DNA of 64,000 bases, from assembly GCA_022496205.1 (NCBI GenBank), contig WTXD01000085.1:27761-91760 (forward strand), given 5' to 3'. A program made the translations under genes and the position numbers. How positions within the stretch are numbered: the stretch's first letter is position 1; the number at the start of each line of letters is the position of its first letter. The notes under the pieces were generated by a model. That model was not told where the DNA came from and did no database searches. It was given only the letters and a program-made list of their open reading frames with translations. Source of the DNA: Gloeopeniophorella convolvens. Lineage: Eukaryota > Basidiomycota > Agaricomycetes > Russulales. Positions 11,953-23,204 of the stretch are shown piece by piece.

Positions 11953-14900
11953 ATGGCTCCTACACTAAACATGATATCTCCAGACGACTCGTCGCGCTTC
12001 AGGTCACTCTTTGAGGGCGCCTTGAAGGAATACTACGAACATACTGGCACGGACCTGGCGTCCCACCCACTATATGGTAAACTTCGGACCTGCGAATCCG
12101 TCGAATCTGTCATCGATGCAGTCAAAGAGCAAGCGCGAGCATTTGGCGAATACCGGAAGGGCAATCGGGCGACGCAACTGATGACGACGAAGCTCTCACC
12201 CCTCGTGGATGCCATCCTGATTCTCAACGAGGATCTCGGCAAAACTCTCGGCGAAGTACGTTGCGGTTCCATTTCCCCCAGTACATATATCTAAACGTGG
12301 GTTCGCTAGGTAGTTCAACCCGCGAAGATGGTCTGTGCGGGAGTTGGTCTCCTTCTCAGGGTGAGTCTTCGAACGCCGTGCCCTCCAAAGACCTCCGTGA
12401 CAATTAGATTGCAGGCATCCAAGGGTGTTTCAGAGAGCTACGACTCTCTTGTCGACCTCTTCGACACAATGAGTCGTTTTCTCGAACGCGTCAAGGTCTA
12501 CACACGCATGGAGCAGACCCCTGCTATGACCGAAATTGTTATGAAAATGATGATAGGGCTACTCAATATTCTCGGGCTTGCAACGAAGGAGATCAAGCAG
12601 GGCCGGCTCAGTGAGTGACAGCCGACTGTGGAGTATCTCGTCAATGACCTCAGCGACATAGAGGCGTTCGGGAAGAAACTACTCGGATCAAAGAAGATCG
12701 AAGAGGTTGTGAACCGGCTCGACAGACTCACCCTGGAAGAGGGCCGGATGTCGACTACACATATTCTCCTAATCGTTCATACGCTGCTCGAGAACTTGAA
12801 GGGTGTCATAGCCAGTGAGCGACACCCACTTATCGTGCCGTGAGTACACTTCACGTGTTCATAGACGCAGAAGCCTCGACAGCTACGTTGGAGGACGCTC
12901 TCGGTATGAAGAATAACATCTCCCATCTTCCTCTTTCTACGAAGCTTACGCCATGGAATGTGTAGCTTCGATCCAGCAGATCGTGGACGACATGAATAAG
13001 ATCAAACGTTCGTTCACGTATCTCGATTACTGCTGATCGTACATCTGAAGCCCGGTCGAACAGGCGACAGGCTCTATCAGGGGTGCACCCAATGGCTCTC
13101 CCCACCTGACCCATTTTCGATCCACGCTGCGAAGCGCAAGCAGTGTCACAAAGGCTCGACAGACTGGTTCATCCACGGAAATGCTTTCGGAGAATGGAAG
13201 GCATCAGATAGATCTTTCCTGTGGCTGCACGGAAAACGTATGCCTCGTCTTTCGCACACGGCATCGTTTCTCATCGTCTGTCATATTTGCAGCAGGATCC
13301 GGGAAGAGTGTCCTGTGGTACGTTCGTTACATCTCCGTCTACTCGACCCTACTGATCGTCTAGGAACCAGTTCGGCGATGATCGATCACTCCGTACACCA
13401 TCTCCGTCGTACAGGACTCGGCACCGTGGCCTACTTCTACTGTGATTTCAATGATGCTGCAAAGCAGAACCTAGACGGGATCCTTCGCTCCATCCTGGCT
13501 CAACTCCGCGAACAGTCGGACTGCTATTCGGCGATCCTCTCCCATTTCCACTCAGAGAACAAGGATCATCCACCCAGCACTGATGCCCTCGGACGATGCC
13601 TCAAGGCAATGCTGGCGCACCCCGATGAAGCAGCAAAGTATATCTTTGTAGACGCGCTGGACGAATGTCCCAACTCTGGGCTGCCATCGCCACGTGGTGA
13701 AATCCTCAATTTTCTGAAGGACATCATCGACTCTCGCTTTCCGGACGTTCATATCTGCATCACTAGTCGTCCCGAGGGCGACATCAGACAAATGCTCGAA
13801 CGTCCAGCATCATTCCGTATTTCGCTCGAAGAGGAAATCGGTCAAGAATACGCCATCGTTGACTACGTCGAATCATCTGTTGAATCGCATCCCAAGATGC
13901 GTGAGTGGAACAAGACAATCAAGGATCTAGTCATTGATACGCTGAAAAGGAATGCTCAGGGGATGTGAGTTGATTCCTGAGTCAAACAATGAGCGGTACT
14001 GATGTTTCGTTGATGTAGGTTCCGATATGTATTTTGCCAGCTCAACGAGTTGTGCGACCTTCATCCAGCGATCATCCGCCGGACTCTCGAGACTCTTCCG
14101 AGAACACTCTACGAAACATACGGATCGACACTTCAGCGCATTCCCGAGGGAAGCTGGGATTTGGCGCATCGCATCTTCCAATGCGTATCCTTCTCGCAAC
14201 GCCCACTCTCTGTTGAAGAACTCGCGGAGATTCTCGTGTTCGATTTCGAAGGAGACACTCCCACTTATCACCCCGATTGGCGTGCAAAGGACGCACAACA
14301 AGCGTTGTTGACCTTCTGTCCTGGAAGCTTCCTTTCCATTGTCAGGACACGCCGGCGTAGAAGTGAAGTGCGGTTTGCACACTTCTCCGTGCAGGAATTC
14401 TTGACCTCGACAATCATCGGAGATTCTCCGGCGAGAATTTCCCGCTTCCAGGTCCTTCCAAGTCCTTCCCACACGCTCCTTGCACAGATATGCCTCACCA
14501 CGCTGCTTCAAGTCGACGCCACCTCCGACAGACACGACCTCCTAAAAGTCTTTCCTCTTTTCAAGTATGCCGCCGATTACTGGGACGAGCATACCCGATT
14601 TGAGGGTGTGGCGCTCCCGGTGATGGATTCGGCAATAAGGATGCTTGATCCCGCCCATCCCCACTGTATAGCTTGGCTTTCGCAGGCGTATCGTTTTGAC
14701 GAGGAAATCGGTTACTTGGGTTCCGCGCCGCACGTGGAAGGCACCACTTTATACCTCGCCGCACTCTGCGGCCTTCAGGTCATCGTAGAGCATATAACAG
14801 CGTCTCGTCCGAAGCCCGACATTGACAGGGAGGGTGGCTACTACGGAACACCCCTCAATGTGGCGTCACATTATGGCCATATCGACACAGTGCGATTACT

Positions 14901-16008
14901 GCTCGGCCGTGGCGCCAGCCCAAATATCCCTGTTGGCTCTGATGGAACCGCGCTGCAAGTCGCGTGTTTCGAAGGGCACATCGACATCGTCCGGCTATTC
15001 CTCGACCACAACGCCGACCCAAATGCCCCTGCCGGTCCCAAGGGAACTGCGCTGCAGATCGCATGTTCCGGTTGGGACCTCGACATCACTCAGCTGTTGC
15101 TTGAGCATGGCGCCGATCCGAATTCTCCTGCTGGCCCCGACGGAACCATGTTACAGGTCGCGTGTTCCAGGCGGTACACCCGGTTCGTTCGGTTGCTGCT
15201 CGAGCACGGCGCCGATCCAAATGCTCCTGCCGGTCCCAAGGGAACCGCGCTTCAGATCGCATGTTCCGGTTGGGACCTCGACATCACTCAACTGCTGCTC
15301 GAGCACGGCGCCGATCCGAATCCTCCCGCTGGCCCCGATGGAACCATGCTGCAGGCCGCGTGTTCCAGGCGGTACATCCGCTTCGTTCAGCTGCTGCTTA
15401 AGCACGGCGCCGATCCAAATGCTCCCGGTGGCCCCGATGGAACCGCGCTGCAGGTCGCATCTTCCGGAGGGAACATCAACATCGTTCAGCTATTGCTCGA
15501 CCATGGCGCCAATCCAAATGCCCCCGCTGGCCCCGATGGAACCGCGCTGCAGGTCGCGTCTTCCGGGGGGTGGCTCATCCGCATAGTCCAGCTGCTGCTT
15601 GAACATGGTGCCGATCCAAATGCCCCTGCTGGCCCCAAGGGAACTGCGCTGCAGATCGCGTCTTCTTTTGGATGCGCCAACACCATTCAGCTGCTGCTTG
15701 AGCATCATGCTGACCCAAATGCCCCCGCTGGTCCTAAGGGAACCGCGTTGCAGGCCGCATTGGGTGAGTGGGTCAACACCGATGCTGTGAAGCTGTTACT
15801 CGTCCACGGCGCCGACCCGAATGCTCCCGCTGGCCCCAACGGAACCGCACTCTACATCGCATCACTCCTCGGACACCTAGATATGGTACCCCTTCTGTTA
15901 CATTATGATGTAGACGGGAACGCCTCGGGTGACAAGCACGGTACCGCACCGCATATGGCTTTACGTAAAGGCCACACTAGAATCGCGGCTCATTCAACCC
16001 TCACGTAG
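11953..16008 (+). CDS. Goodbye-NACHT-ankyrin NLR (STAND), copy 2, intact
   Basis: Predicted intact ten-exon gene, about 1188 aa. Exons: 11953-12255, 12310-12360, 12415-12610, 12662-12814, 12865-12903, 12966-13007, 13064-13237, 13293-13317, 13371-13964, 14019-16008; all splice phases agree. Residues 1-118 form a Goodbye-type STAND N-terminal domain, followed by a helical linker to about 265 and the motif WLSPPDP. The NACHT NTPase has Walker A GKPGSGKS (about 317-324, split by two introns), Walker B YIFVDALDECP (about 420) and HICITSRPE. Residues 526-800 hold the helical region with the RFAHFSVQEFL motif common in fungal NLRs. About twelve ankyrin repeats fill 800-1185. Expected role: nucleotide-driven oligomerisation and signalling in non-self recognition or cell death; the ligand is unknown. 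No signal peptide or membrane segment. Divergent from sedolisin pseudogene 1, convergent with pseudogene 2. Confidence 0.88.
14845..16005 (+). repeat. Ankyrin-coding array of NLR copy 2 (about 12 repeats)
   Basis: Units of 33 residues with invariant GADPNAPAGPxGTALQ around the loop and variable residues in the first helix. Positions 15034-15231 and 15232-15429 are a near-identical 198-bp tandem duplication of two repeats. Two units are 34 residues long (one-codon insertions near 15570 and 15765). The last unit is degenerate. Confidence 0.92.
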
Positions 16009-16423
16009 TATTGATTCACAGCGCGTTGTACTATTACTATTGGCGGTTAATCTACTCGAGATCTCGTCTGTCCACCCCTCCCACTTCCTATCCCAAGGAT
16101 CGACTGTATGTTTTCTGTGTTTCGAGGATACGTACCCTTGACGTGCTTGTCGGTTCCATACAGACGCGGAGTCGGGATTATAGCAGGGCTGGCACAATCG
16201 ATACTGTCTAAGTCAGTTGGCCGGTTGGTCCGTATGCGTGGGTTGACAATGCCGGTGAGGGCCATGACGAGACCCTGGTGCGAGCGACAACTTTGTGACC
16301 ACGTCAAGGTTCCTTTCATTCACGAGTGCACAGTGCGCTAGCTGCGCGTTCTTTGCCCATATTACGTTGTCAGACCTACTAGCTGAGCCCCTCACCATCA
16401 CCAACCACGATAAGATAACGCAC
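16009..16423 (+). repeat. Post-NLR conserved block, copy 2
   Basis: The stretch 16079-16220 matches 22835-22976 (copy 3), more loosely 30728-30890 (copy 4) and, inverted, 44635-44760 (copy 5). Common words are GACTGTATGTTTTCTG, GTTTCGAGG and GGACAATxGATAC. It may hold the 3' untranslated region and polyadenylation region of the NLR. Its repetition marks the duplicated unit. Confidence 0.6.
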
Positions 16424-17499
16424 CTAGTCCCATTCCCTTATCGTTGAAAAGCTCGTACCACAGCCCAGGTGCGTCCTGGGCGTGGTGGCAATCACGCCCG
16501 TCGCGCCAATGCTGTACAATAACAAGCCGAGGAAACCGAGCAGCACCTTACTCCGCACAATGGGGAAGTCGCTCCGCAGAGACCACAGCCGCCGCCTGCC
16601 GCACCTCGTGTATTGATAAGAGTGTAGAAATAGGAGGAAGGAACGCACAGGCAATGCACAACCCGTGCCATCGACGCCGCCACCGCGCTCGCCGACGACA
16701 ATTTGGAAGTTGTGCGCCTGCGCCGCGATGTCGGAGAACCGACAGCTTGTCGTGCTATTCATGTGTCAGAAAAAAAAGTTAAACGCGGGAGAAAGCAGGC
16801 GTACTTGGATGGCCCCGGATCCTTGTCCATCTTAGTCTGCAGAAAGCTCGTCCTGGTGACTCGAGAGTGCATGTTACTCACCGAAACGGAACGAAGGGAG
16901 TGGAACACTACGTGTCTCTTGCACCGCCGCCGCATCCGACAACAAGGGGCGTAGAAGTCGACATTGCCGCCAGGCGCACAAGAAGTATCCTCTGAGATGC
17001 AACCTCATGGAGCCACAGACTTCCGCCTGCGCTCAGATAACACGCTTCGCCTTGAGGTTGTTGGAGGCTGTGCTACGTGGGTGGTGTCGTTAACATATAG
17101 GCGGTAGGTGTTCTGACGGTCTTGAAGGGCGCGGTGTGTGGTGCGACCAGGTGTTGCGAAGGGTTCGCCGGGAATGACATAGGAGTCCTGTGTTGCGAGT
17201 GAAAGTCGGAGTGAGGAGCCTGAGTGAGGTAGTGGCAGCTGGTGGCGGGCGGGAGAGAAAGGGTGCAACATGCAGTGGATGCAGGAGGGACGCGGCTGCC
17301 AGACTCACTCCGGCATGCTCCTCGTCTTGAAGACGCCCACACATGATGCGAATGCCCGAAGCGTGCAGATCCGAACTCTGCATTCCTGGAGGATGACGCT
17401 TGCACTTTGATGGCGCCGACACCATATCCGAGTCCGAGTTCGGGCATGCGCAGCCTGAGCACTACTGGCACCTTCTGGTGTCGCGTACACTGCAAAGTA
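16424..17499 (-). pseudogene. Sedolisin (peptidase S53) pseudogene 2, catalytic Ser lost
   Basis: Minus-strand remnant of a sedolisin. The 3' part (16762-16424) reads FSDIAAQAHNFQIVVGERGG, then VDGTGCALP, and after a short gap FPIVRSKVLLGFLGLLLYS and LGCGTSFS. This is the S53 catalytic and calcium-binding C-terminal order. The active-site motif is expected as GTSxS/A-P, but here the Ser codon is Gly (16661-16663), so the enzyme would be dead even if expressed. Upstream pieces (17495-17000) include a prodomain-end-like stretch (SFPANPSQHLVAPHTAPFK) in another frame. The interval between lacks the Glu/Asp helix and the oxyanion Asp. The transposon-like element at 17503 cuts off its 5' side. Same layout as pseudogenes 3 and 5. 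Confidence 0.72.
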
Positions 17500-17502
17500 C
17501 TA

Positions 17503-18838
17503 CAGCTGTTCCGGAAAAGGTTGATACTCGCGTCTCGCGGCGCGGAATAAAATAAAATAAATCGGAAAAATCGAAAAATCGAAAACCGACGTTCTGTGCA
17601 CTCTGCATCACAGATTCGACCCTAGAAGTGTATATATAATGAAGCTATAAGGTCCGAGAGTACATGCATACACTAGAGTTCGAAAGAAGAGTGATAATTT
17701 GCAAGAGCAAGCCGAATTACAGTCCAGCTGGCCCAGAGTGTGGCCAGTGGGCTACAGTGAGCATCAACTTCCACCCAACGCGATCGACAGTGCACGAGTC
17801 GAGCCAGAGTCCTCATTGCCGCCGTTAGCAAGCAGTACATTGAGCAGCTGGACAGAGGACTGAGTTGAAGAACGCTTGTTCACACGCTCTGCACCGTCAC
17901 GGTTCACACACAAATCAGACTCAGAGCGAGTCAGAGGAGCTCTCTGCTTAAGTCCCACTCAGTCGCTGGTCATCTCATGCGTCTCCAGCAGGCCCAACCA
18001 GCGGTGGGATGAAGATCGACTTGCTGTTTCTACTTTCAACTACCATGGTGTGCACTGGCAGCACGTCGACGTCTCGCAGCAGGGCATGTTATGAGGTGTA
18101 AGGCCATCCGAGTCGGTGACAGATCCCGCAAACACGCTCCCACCAACGACATGCCCTGCAGCACGTCAGCAACAGCAATCTTGTGAGAGCCGTCGGCGTC
18201 CTGCAGGGGCGTGCGGTGCGCTGGCAGTGACGGCACACCCCACGGGATGCGGTACGTACACCTTAATGTAAGATGTTAGCAACAGCGGCGGCACTCATCA
18301 GCGATGGCATACCCTGCAGTGCCATCAGCAACAGCGCCACGTTGATAGCATGTCTATAACGTCTTGCAGGGCACAGGACACACTGGCAACACGTACCTGT
18401 GTAGCATCCTCAAGTTCTAGCACGTGTGCTCCAGGTGTGCACGCTCAGCACACTTTCGGACCTGCAGAACTTGTGCACAGCACTCAACTGGGAGCCAACG
18501 AGTCATTCCTCTTATACTACTCAATCCATCAGCAAAGATTTGTGACAGAGATGCTCAGACAAGCACCCAAAGCTTCGTGGATGTGCTCTAAGTCCCAGCT
18601 TTGTAGGAATAGCTCAATTTTCACGATCCTTGATGTCAGCGTCGATGTTCCGGTTTAGCATGGTGCAAGGGGACGAAAGGCAATAGAAACACGATGTCTC
18701 TCGCAATTTTGATGTGGTTTGGTTCATAGAATAGATGGCAAATGCAAAGATCTTATCCCTTCGCATTTTCGGGATTTTTCCGATTTTTTTTTTTTCCGCG
18801 CCGCGAGACGTGAGTATCAACCTTTTCCGGAACAGCTG
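17503..18838. mobile_element. 1.34-kb non-autonomous DNA element with 44-bp terminal inverted repeats
   Basis: Left end 17503-17546 and right end 18795-18838 are inverted repeats of 44 bp with a single mismatch, starting CAGCTGTTCCGG. A looser A-rich continuation shares ATCGGAAAAATC on both sides (about 17561-17572 and 18772-18783, inverted). The dinucleotide TA flanks both ends, which fits a Tc1/mariner-superfamily TA target duplication; because the ends are palindromic (CTACAGCTG), the exact border may shift by a few bases. No transposase frame is visible inside. The interior has loosely repeated CTGCAG and CATCAGCAACAGC words. It sits between sedolisin pseudogene 2 and the promoter of NLR copy 3, where other units carry sedolisin sequence. 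Confidence 0.7.
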
Positions 18839-18840
18839 TA

Positions 18841-19031
18841 GCCCATCATTGCCACCGCCTCAGGCCCTGCGCCGTCTTCATTGCATCGCACCCGTGTCTG
18901 ACTTTCCTAGGAAGGGACGCTGTGTCGTATCTGCTATGCACAAGCCGCGTGTCTTCAGCCCTCTTAGTCGTCGTTCGTGGGCTACAGGGACTCTCTTACT
19001 ACGACCTCGCGGCTTCCTCTGAATCACCGGA
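18841..19031 (+). promoter_or_regulatory. Shared upstream block of NLR copy 3
   Basis: About 190 bp closely matching the last ~200 bp before the ATG of copies 2 and 4 (CACCGCCTCAGGC to GAATCACCGGAATG). The longer upstream part present in copies 2 and 4 is absent because the inverted-repeat element abuts here. Confidence 0.6.
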
Positions 19032-22000
19032 ATGTCCTCTACATCAGACAATGTACTCTCCTCGCCCGACTCGTTGCACTTCAGGTCACTCTTCGAGGCT
19101 GCCTTGAAGGAATACCACGAAAACACCGGCACAGACCTGGTGTACCACCCACTCTATGGTAAACTTCGCACCTGCGAATCCGTCGAATCTGTCATCAACG
19201 CAGTCAAGGAGCAAGCGCGCGCGTTTGGCGAATACCGGAAGGGCGACCGGGCGACACAACTGATGACGACGAAGCTCTCACCCCTGGTGGACATTATCTT
19301 GGTTCTCAACGACGGTCTCGGCAATACTTTCGGCGAAGTACATTGCGAGTCCGTTTCCTCCAGTGCAGATATCTAAATGTGTATATAATAGGTATTTCAA
19401 CCTGCGAAGATTGTCTGTGCGGGGGTCGGTCTGCTTCTCAGGGTGAGTCCTCGAACGCCGTGTCCTCCGAGGATCTCTGTGGCAACTAGATTGTAGGCGT
19501 CCAAGGGCGTTTCAGAAAGCTACAACTCTCTTGTCGACCTCTTCGACACAGTGTCTCGCTTTCTCGAACGCGTCAAGGTCTATACGCGCATGGAGCAAAC
19601 CCCTCCTATGATTGAAATCATCGTCAAAATGATGATAGGACTGCTCGACATTCTCGGGCTTGCGACGAAGGAGATCAAGCAGGGCCGGCTCAGTAAGTGA
19701 CATTCGACTGAGGTGCATCCCGTCAATGACCTCGGCGATATAGGGGCATTCGGGAAGAAACTATTGGGATCGAAGAAGATTGAAGACGTCGTGAAGCGGC
19801 TTGACAGACTCACTCTGGAAGAGAGCCGCATGTCGACCACGCACATCTTCCTGATCGTTCATACCCTGCTCGAGAACTTGAAGGGTGTCATGACAAGTGA
19901 GCGACACCCACTTAATTTGCCGTGAATGCGCCTCATATGTTTCCAGACGCAGAAGCCTCGACAGCTACAATGGAAGACGCTCTCGGTATGAAGAATAGCT
20001 TCTCCTATCTTCCTTTGTTGACGAAGCTTACGCTGCGGGCTATGTAGCTTCAATCCAGGAGATCGTGCATGGCGTGAACAAGATTGAGCGTTTGTCCCCA
20101 TATCCCGATTACTAGTGACCGCATATCTGAAGCTTGACTGAACAGGCGACAAGCTCTATCGGGAATGCACCAAATATCTCTCCCCACCTGACCCATCTTC
20201 GAATCACGCTGCGAAGCGCAAGCAGTGTCATGAAGGCTCAATAGACTGGTTCATTCACGGAAACGCCTTCGGAGAATGGAAAGCATTAGGTGGATCCTTT
20301 CTGTGGCTGCACGGAAAACGTATGCCTCGTCGTCTTCCACACACGGCATAGTCTCTCATCGCCCGCTATACTTGCAGCGGGATCCGGGAAGAGTGTCCTG
20401 TGGTACGCCTGTTACATTCCTGTCCACTCGACCCTACTGATTGTCTAGGAACCAGTTCAGCGATGATTGATCACTGCGTGCGCCATCTGCGCCGTACAGG
20501 ACTCGGCACCGTGGCCTACTTCTACTCCGATTTTAACGATCCTGCGAAACAGAATCTAGACGGGATTATCCGCTCAATCCTGATTCAACTCTGCGAACAG
20601 TCGGACTCGTACTCGGCGATCTTCTCCCACTTCCACTCAGAAAACAAGGGTCATCCACCCAGCACAGACGCCCTCGGACGATGCCTGAAGAAAATGCTGG
20701 CGCTCCCCAATGAAGCTGCCAAGTATATCTTTGTAGACGCGTTGGACGAATGTCCCGACTCTGGGCTGCTACCGCCACGTGGTGAAATCCTCAGTTTTAT
20801 GAAGGACATCATTGACTCTCGCTTTCCGGACGTTCATATCTGCATCACTAGTCGTCCTGAGGGCGACATTAGACAGGTCCTTGAACGTCCAGCATCATTC
20901 CGCATTTCTCTCGAAGAGGAAATTGGGCAAGAACACGCCATCGTTGACTACGTCGAATCATCTGTTGAATCGCATCCCAAGATGCGCAAGTGGAACAAGG
21001 CAATCAAGGATCTGGTCATTGATACGCTGAAAAGGAATGCTCAGGGGATGTGAGTTGATCTCTGAGTCTAACAATGAGCGGTCCTGATGTTTGATTGACG
21101 TAGGTTCCGATATGTGTACTGTCAGCTCAACGAGTTGTGCGATCTTCACCCAGCGATCATCCGCCGCACGCTCGAGAATCTTCCGAGAACACTGTACGAA
21201 ACGTATGACTCAACACTTCAACGCATCCCCGAGGGAAGTTGGGATATGGCGCACCGCATCTTCCAATGTGTAACCTTCTCACGCTATCCACTCTCTGTTG
21301 AAGCGCTCGCGGAACTTCTAGTGTTCGATTTCGAAGGAGACATGCCCACTTATCACTCCGATTGGCGTGCAGAGGATGCACAACAGGCGTTGTTGTCCTT
21401 TTGTCCTGGGAGCTTCCTTTCCATCGTGGATACCTGGGGCGGAAGTGAGGTGCGGTTTGCACACTTCTCCGTGCAGGAGTTCTTGACTTCGACAATCATC
21501 GCAAACTCTGCGGCAAGACTTTCCCGCTTTCAGGTCCTTCCTAATCCTTCCCACACACTCCTTGCGCAGATCTGCCTCACCACGCTGCTTCAAGTCGACG
21601 ATACTTCCGACGGAGGCAACCTCTCAAAAATCCTTCCTCTGTTTGATTACGCCGCCGATCACTGGGTTGAGCATGTCCGATTCGAGGACGTGGCACTCTC
21701 GGTGATGGATTCAGCAATCAGGGTGCTTGATCACGTCCATCTCCACTGTGAAGCTTGGCTCTCACGGTCGTATCATCTTCGCAGGAACATTCCTTACTCG
21801 AATTCCACGTCTCACCTGGAAGGCACCCCCTTATACCTTGCGGCACTCTGCAATCTTCAGCTTGTCGTAGAGCATATAGCAGCATCGCGTCCAAAGCCCG
21901 ACGTTGACAGACCGGGTGGCTACTATGGAACACCCCTCAAGGCGGCGTTATCCCATGGTCATATCGGCATAATGCGAACTCTCCTCGGCCGTGGCGCCAA

Positions 22001-22544
22001 CCCAAATATCCCCGTTGGCTTTTGTGGAACCGCGCTGCAACTCGCGTGTTTCGAAGGGCACGCTGGCATCATTCGGCTGTTGCTCGACCACGGCGCCGAC
22101 CCAGATGCTCCTGCTGGCCCCAACGGAACCGCGCTGCAAGTCGCGTGTTCTGCAGGGCGCGTCGACGTCGTTCAGCTACTACTCAACCATGGCACTGACC
22201 CCCACGCTCCTGCTGGCCCCAACGGAACCGCGCTGCAAGCCGCGTGCTTCGCAAGGCGCGTCGACATCGCTCAGCTACTACTCAACCATGGCGCCGACCC
22301 AAATGCTCCTGCTGGCCCCAACGGAACCGCACTGCAGGTCGCGTGTTACGAGGACCGCATTGGCATCGTTCAGTCATTACTCAACCATGGCGCCGACCCA
22401 AATGCTCCCGCTAGCCCCGACGGAACCGCCCTCTACGTCGCATCATCCCACGGATACCTAGATATTGTACACCTCCTGTTACATTGTGGTGCGGACAGGG
22501 ACGCCCCGGGTGGCAAGCACGGTACTGCGCTGCAGGTGGCTTGA
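19032..22544 (+). CDS. Goodbye-NACHT-ankyrin NLR (STAND), copy 3, with late premature stop
   Basis: Exons: 19032-19337, 19392-19442, 19497-19692, 19744-19896, 19947-19985, 20048-20089, 20146-20319, 20378-20402, 20456-21049, 21104-22544; phases agree throughout and the product is about 1006 aa. Goodbye-type N-terminus, linker, Walker A GKPGSGKS, Walker B YIFVDALDECP, HICITSRPE and RFAHFSVQEFL are all conserved. The ankyrin array is the shortest of the five: six full repeats and part of a seventh. The frame ends at TGA (22542-22544) in GTALQVA, where copy 2 has a TTA leucine codon. The frame past the stop still resembles the usual C-terminus for about 25 codons. The truncation is small, so the protein may still work. 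Convergent with sedolisin pseudogene 3. Confidence 0.82.
21927..22541 (+). repeat. Ankyrin-coding array of NLR copy 3 (6 repeats plus a partial one)
   Basis: 33-residue units, several nearly identical at the DNA level (NHGADPNAPAGPNGTALQ blocks at 22080-22400). The low copy number compared with 10-12 elsewhere suggests contraction by unequal crossing-over. Confidence 0.9.
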
Positions 22545-23204
22545 CGCAGAGGCCACATTGAAATCGCGGCTCTTCTTTCAACCCTCACGCAGAATCGATT
22601 CACAGCGCGTTGTCCGATGCTGATTGCTGTTCGGTGAATTGAGGCAAGAGCTATCTTGTCGCGTGTGTTTTCGTGGTACTGATCATATGCTTAGCCGTTC
22701 AACGTTCAAGGACCAAGTAACAGTAGTGGTGGCAAATCCCAGCCGCCGGCCGGGGAGGTGTCTGGGATATTTGAAGCCTATTCTTACTATTGAGCGCCTG
22801 AGCGCCTGTATACTCGAAATTCTGTGCCCACCCCTCCCACCCCCGATCCCGAGGACTGACTGTATATGTTTCTGTGTTTCGAGACACATACCTTTGACGT
22901 CCCTGTCGGTTCTATGCAGACGCAGAGCCGGGATTATAGCAGGGCTGGGACAATCGATACCGTCGAAGTCAGGTGATCGCTATGCGTGGGTTGACAATGG
23001 CGGCGAGGGTCATAGCGAGACGCGGTGCGAGTGACAGTTTTGTGACGGCGTCAAGGTTCCTTTCGTTCATGATTGCACGGTGCGTCAGCTGCGCGTTCAT
23101 TGCTCAAACGTTCAACGTTCATGTTCCATTATCAGCGCTACTTGCCGAGCCAATCTACATACTCAACCACCTGTAGCTTACCGAGATGAGGTGCCTCGAG
23201 CATC
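22545..23204 (+). repeat. Post-NLR conserved block, copy 3
   Basis: Contains the same sequence that follows copies 2, 4 and 5, best seen at 22835-22976. A further stretch (22660-22760, GTTCAACGTTCAAGGACCAAGTAACAGTAGTGGTGG-like) is shared with the region after copy 4 (30570-30620). No gene is visible. Confidence 0.55.

Noticed and set aside
17876..18094. Possible transposase frame inside the inverted-repeat element
   Set aside because: Only 72 codons, no DDE or DNA-binding motif; the element looks non-autonomous.
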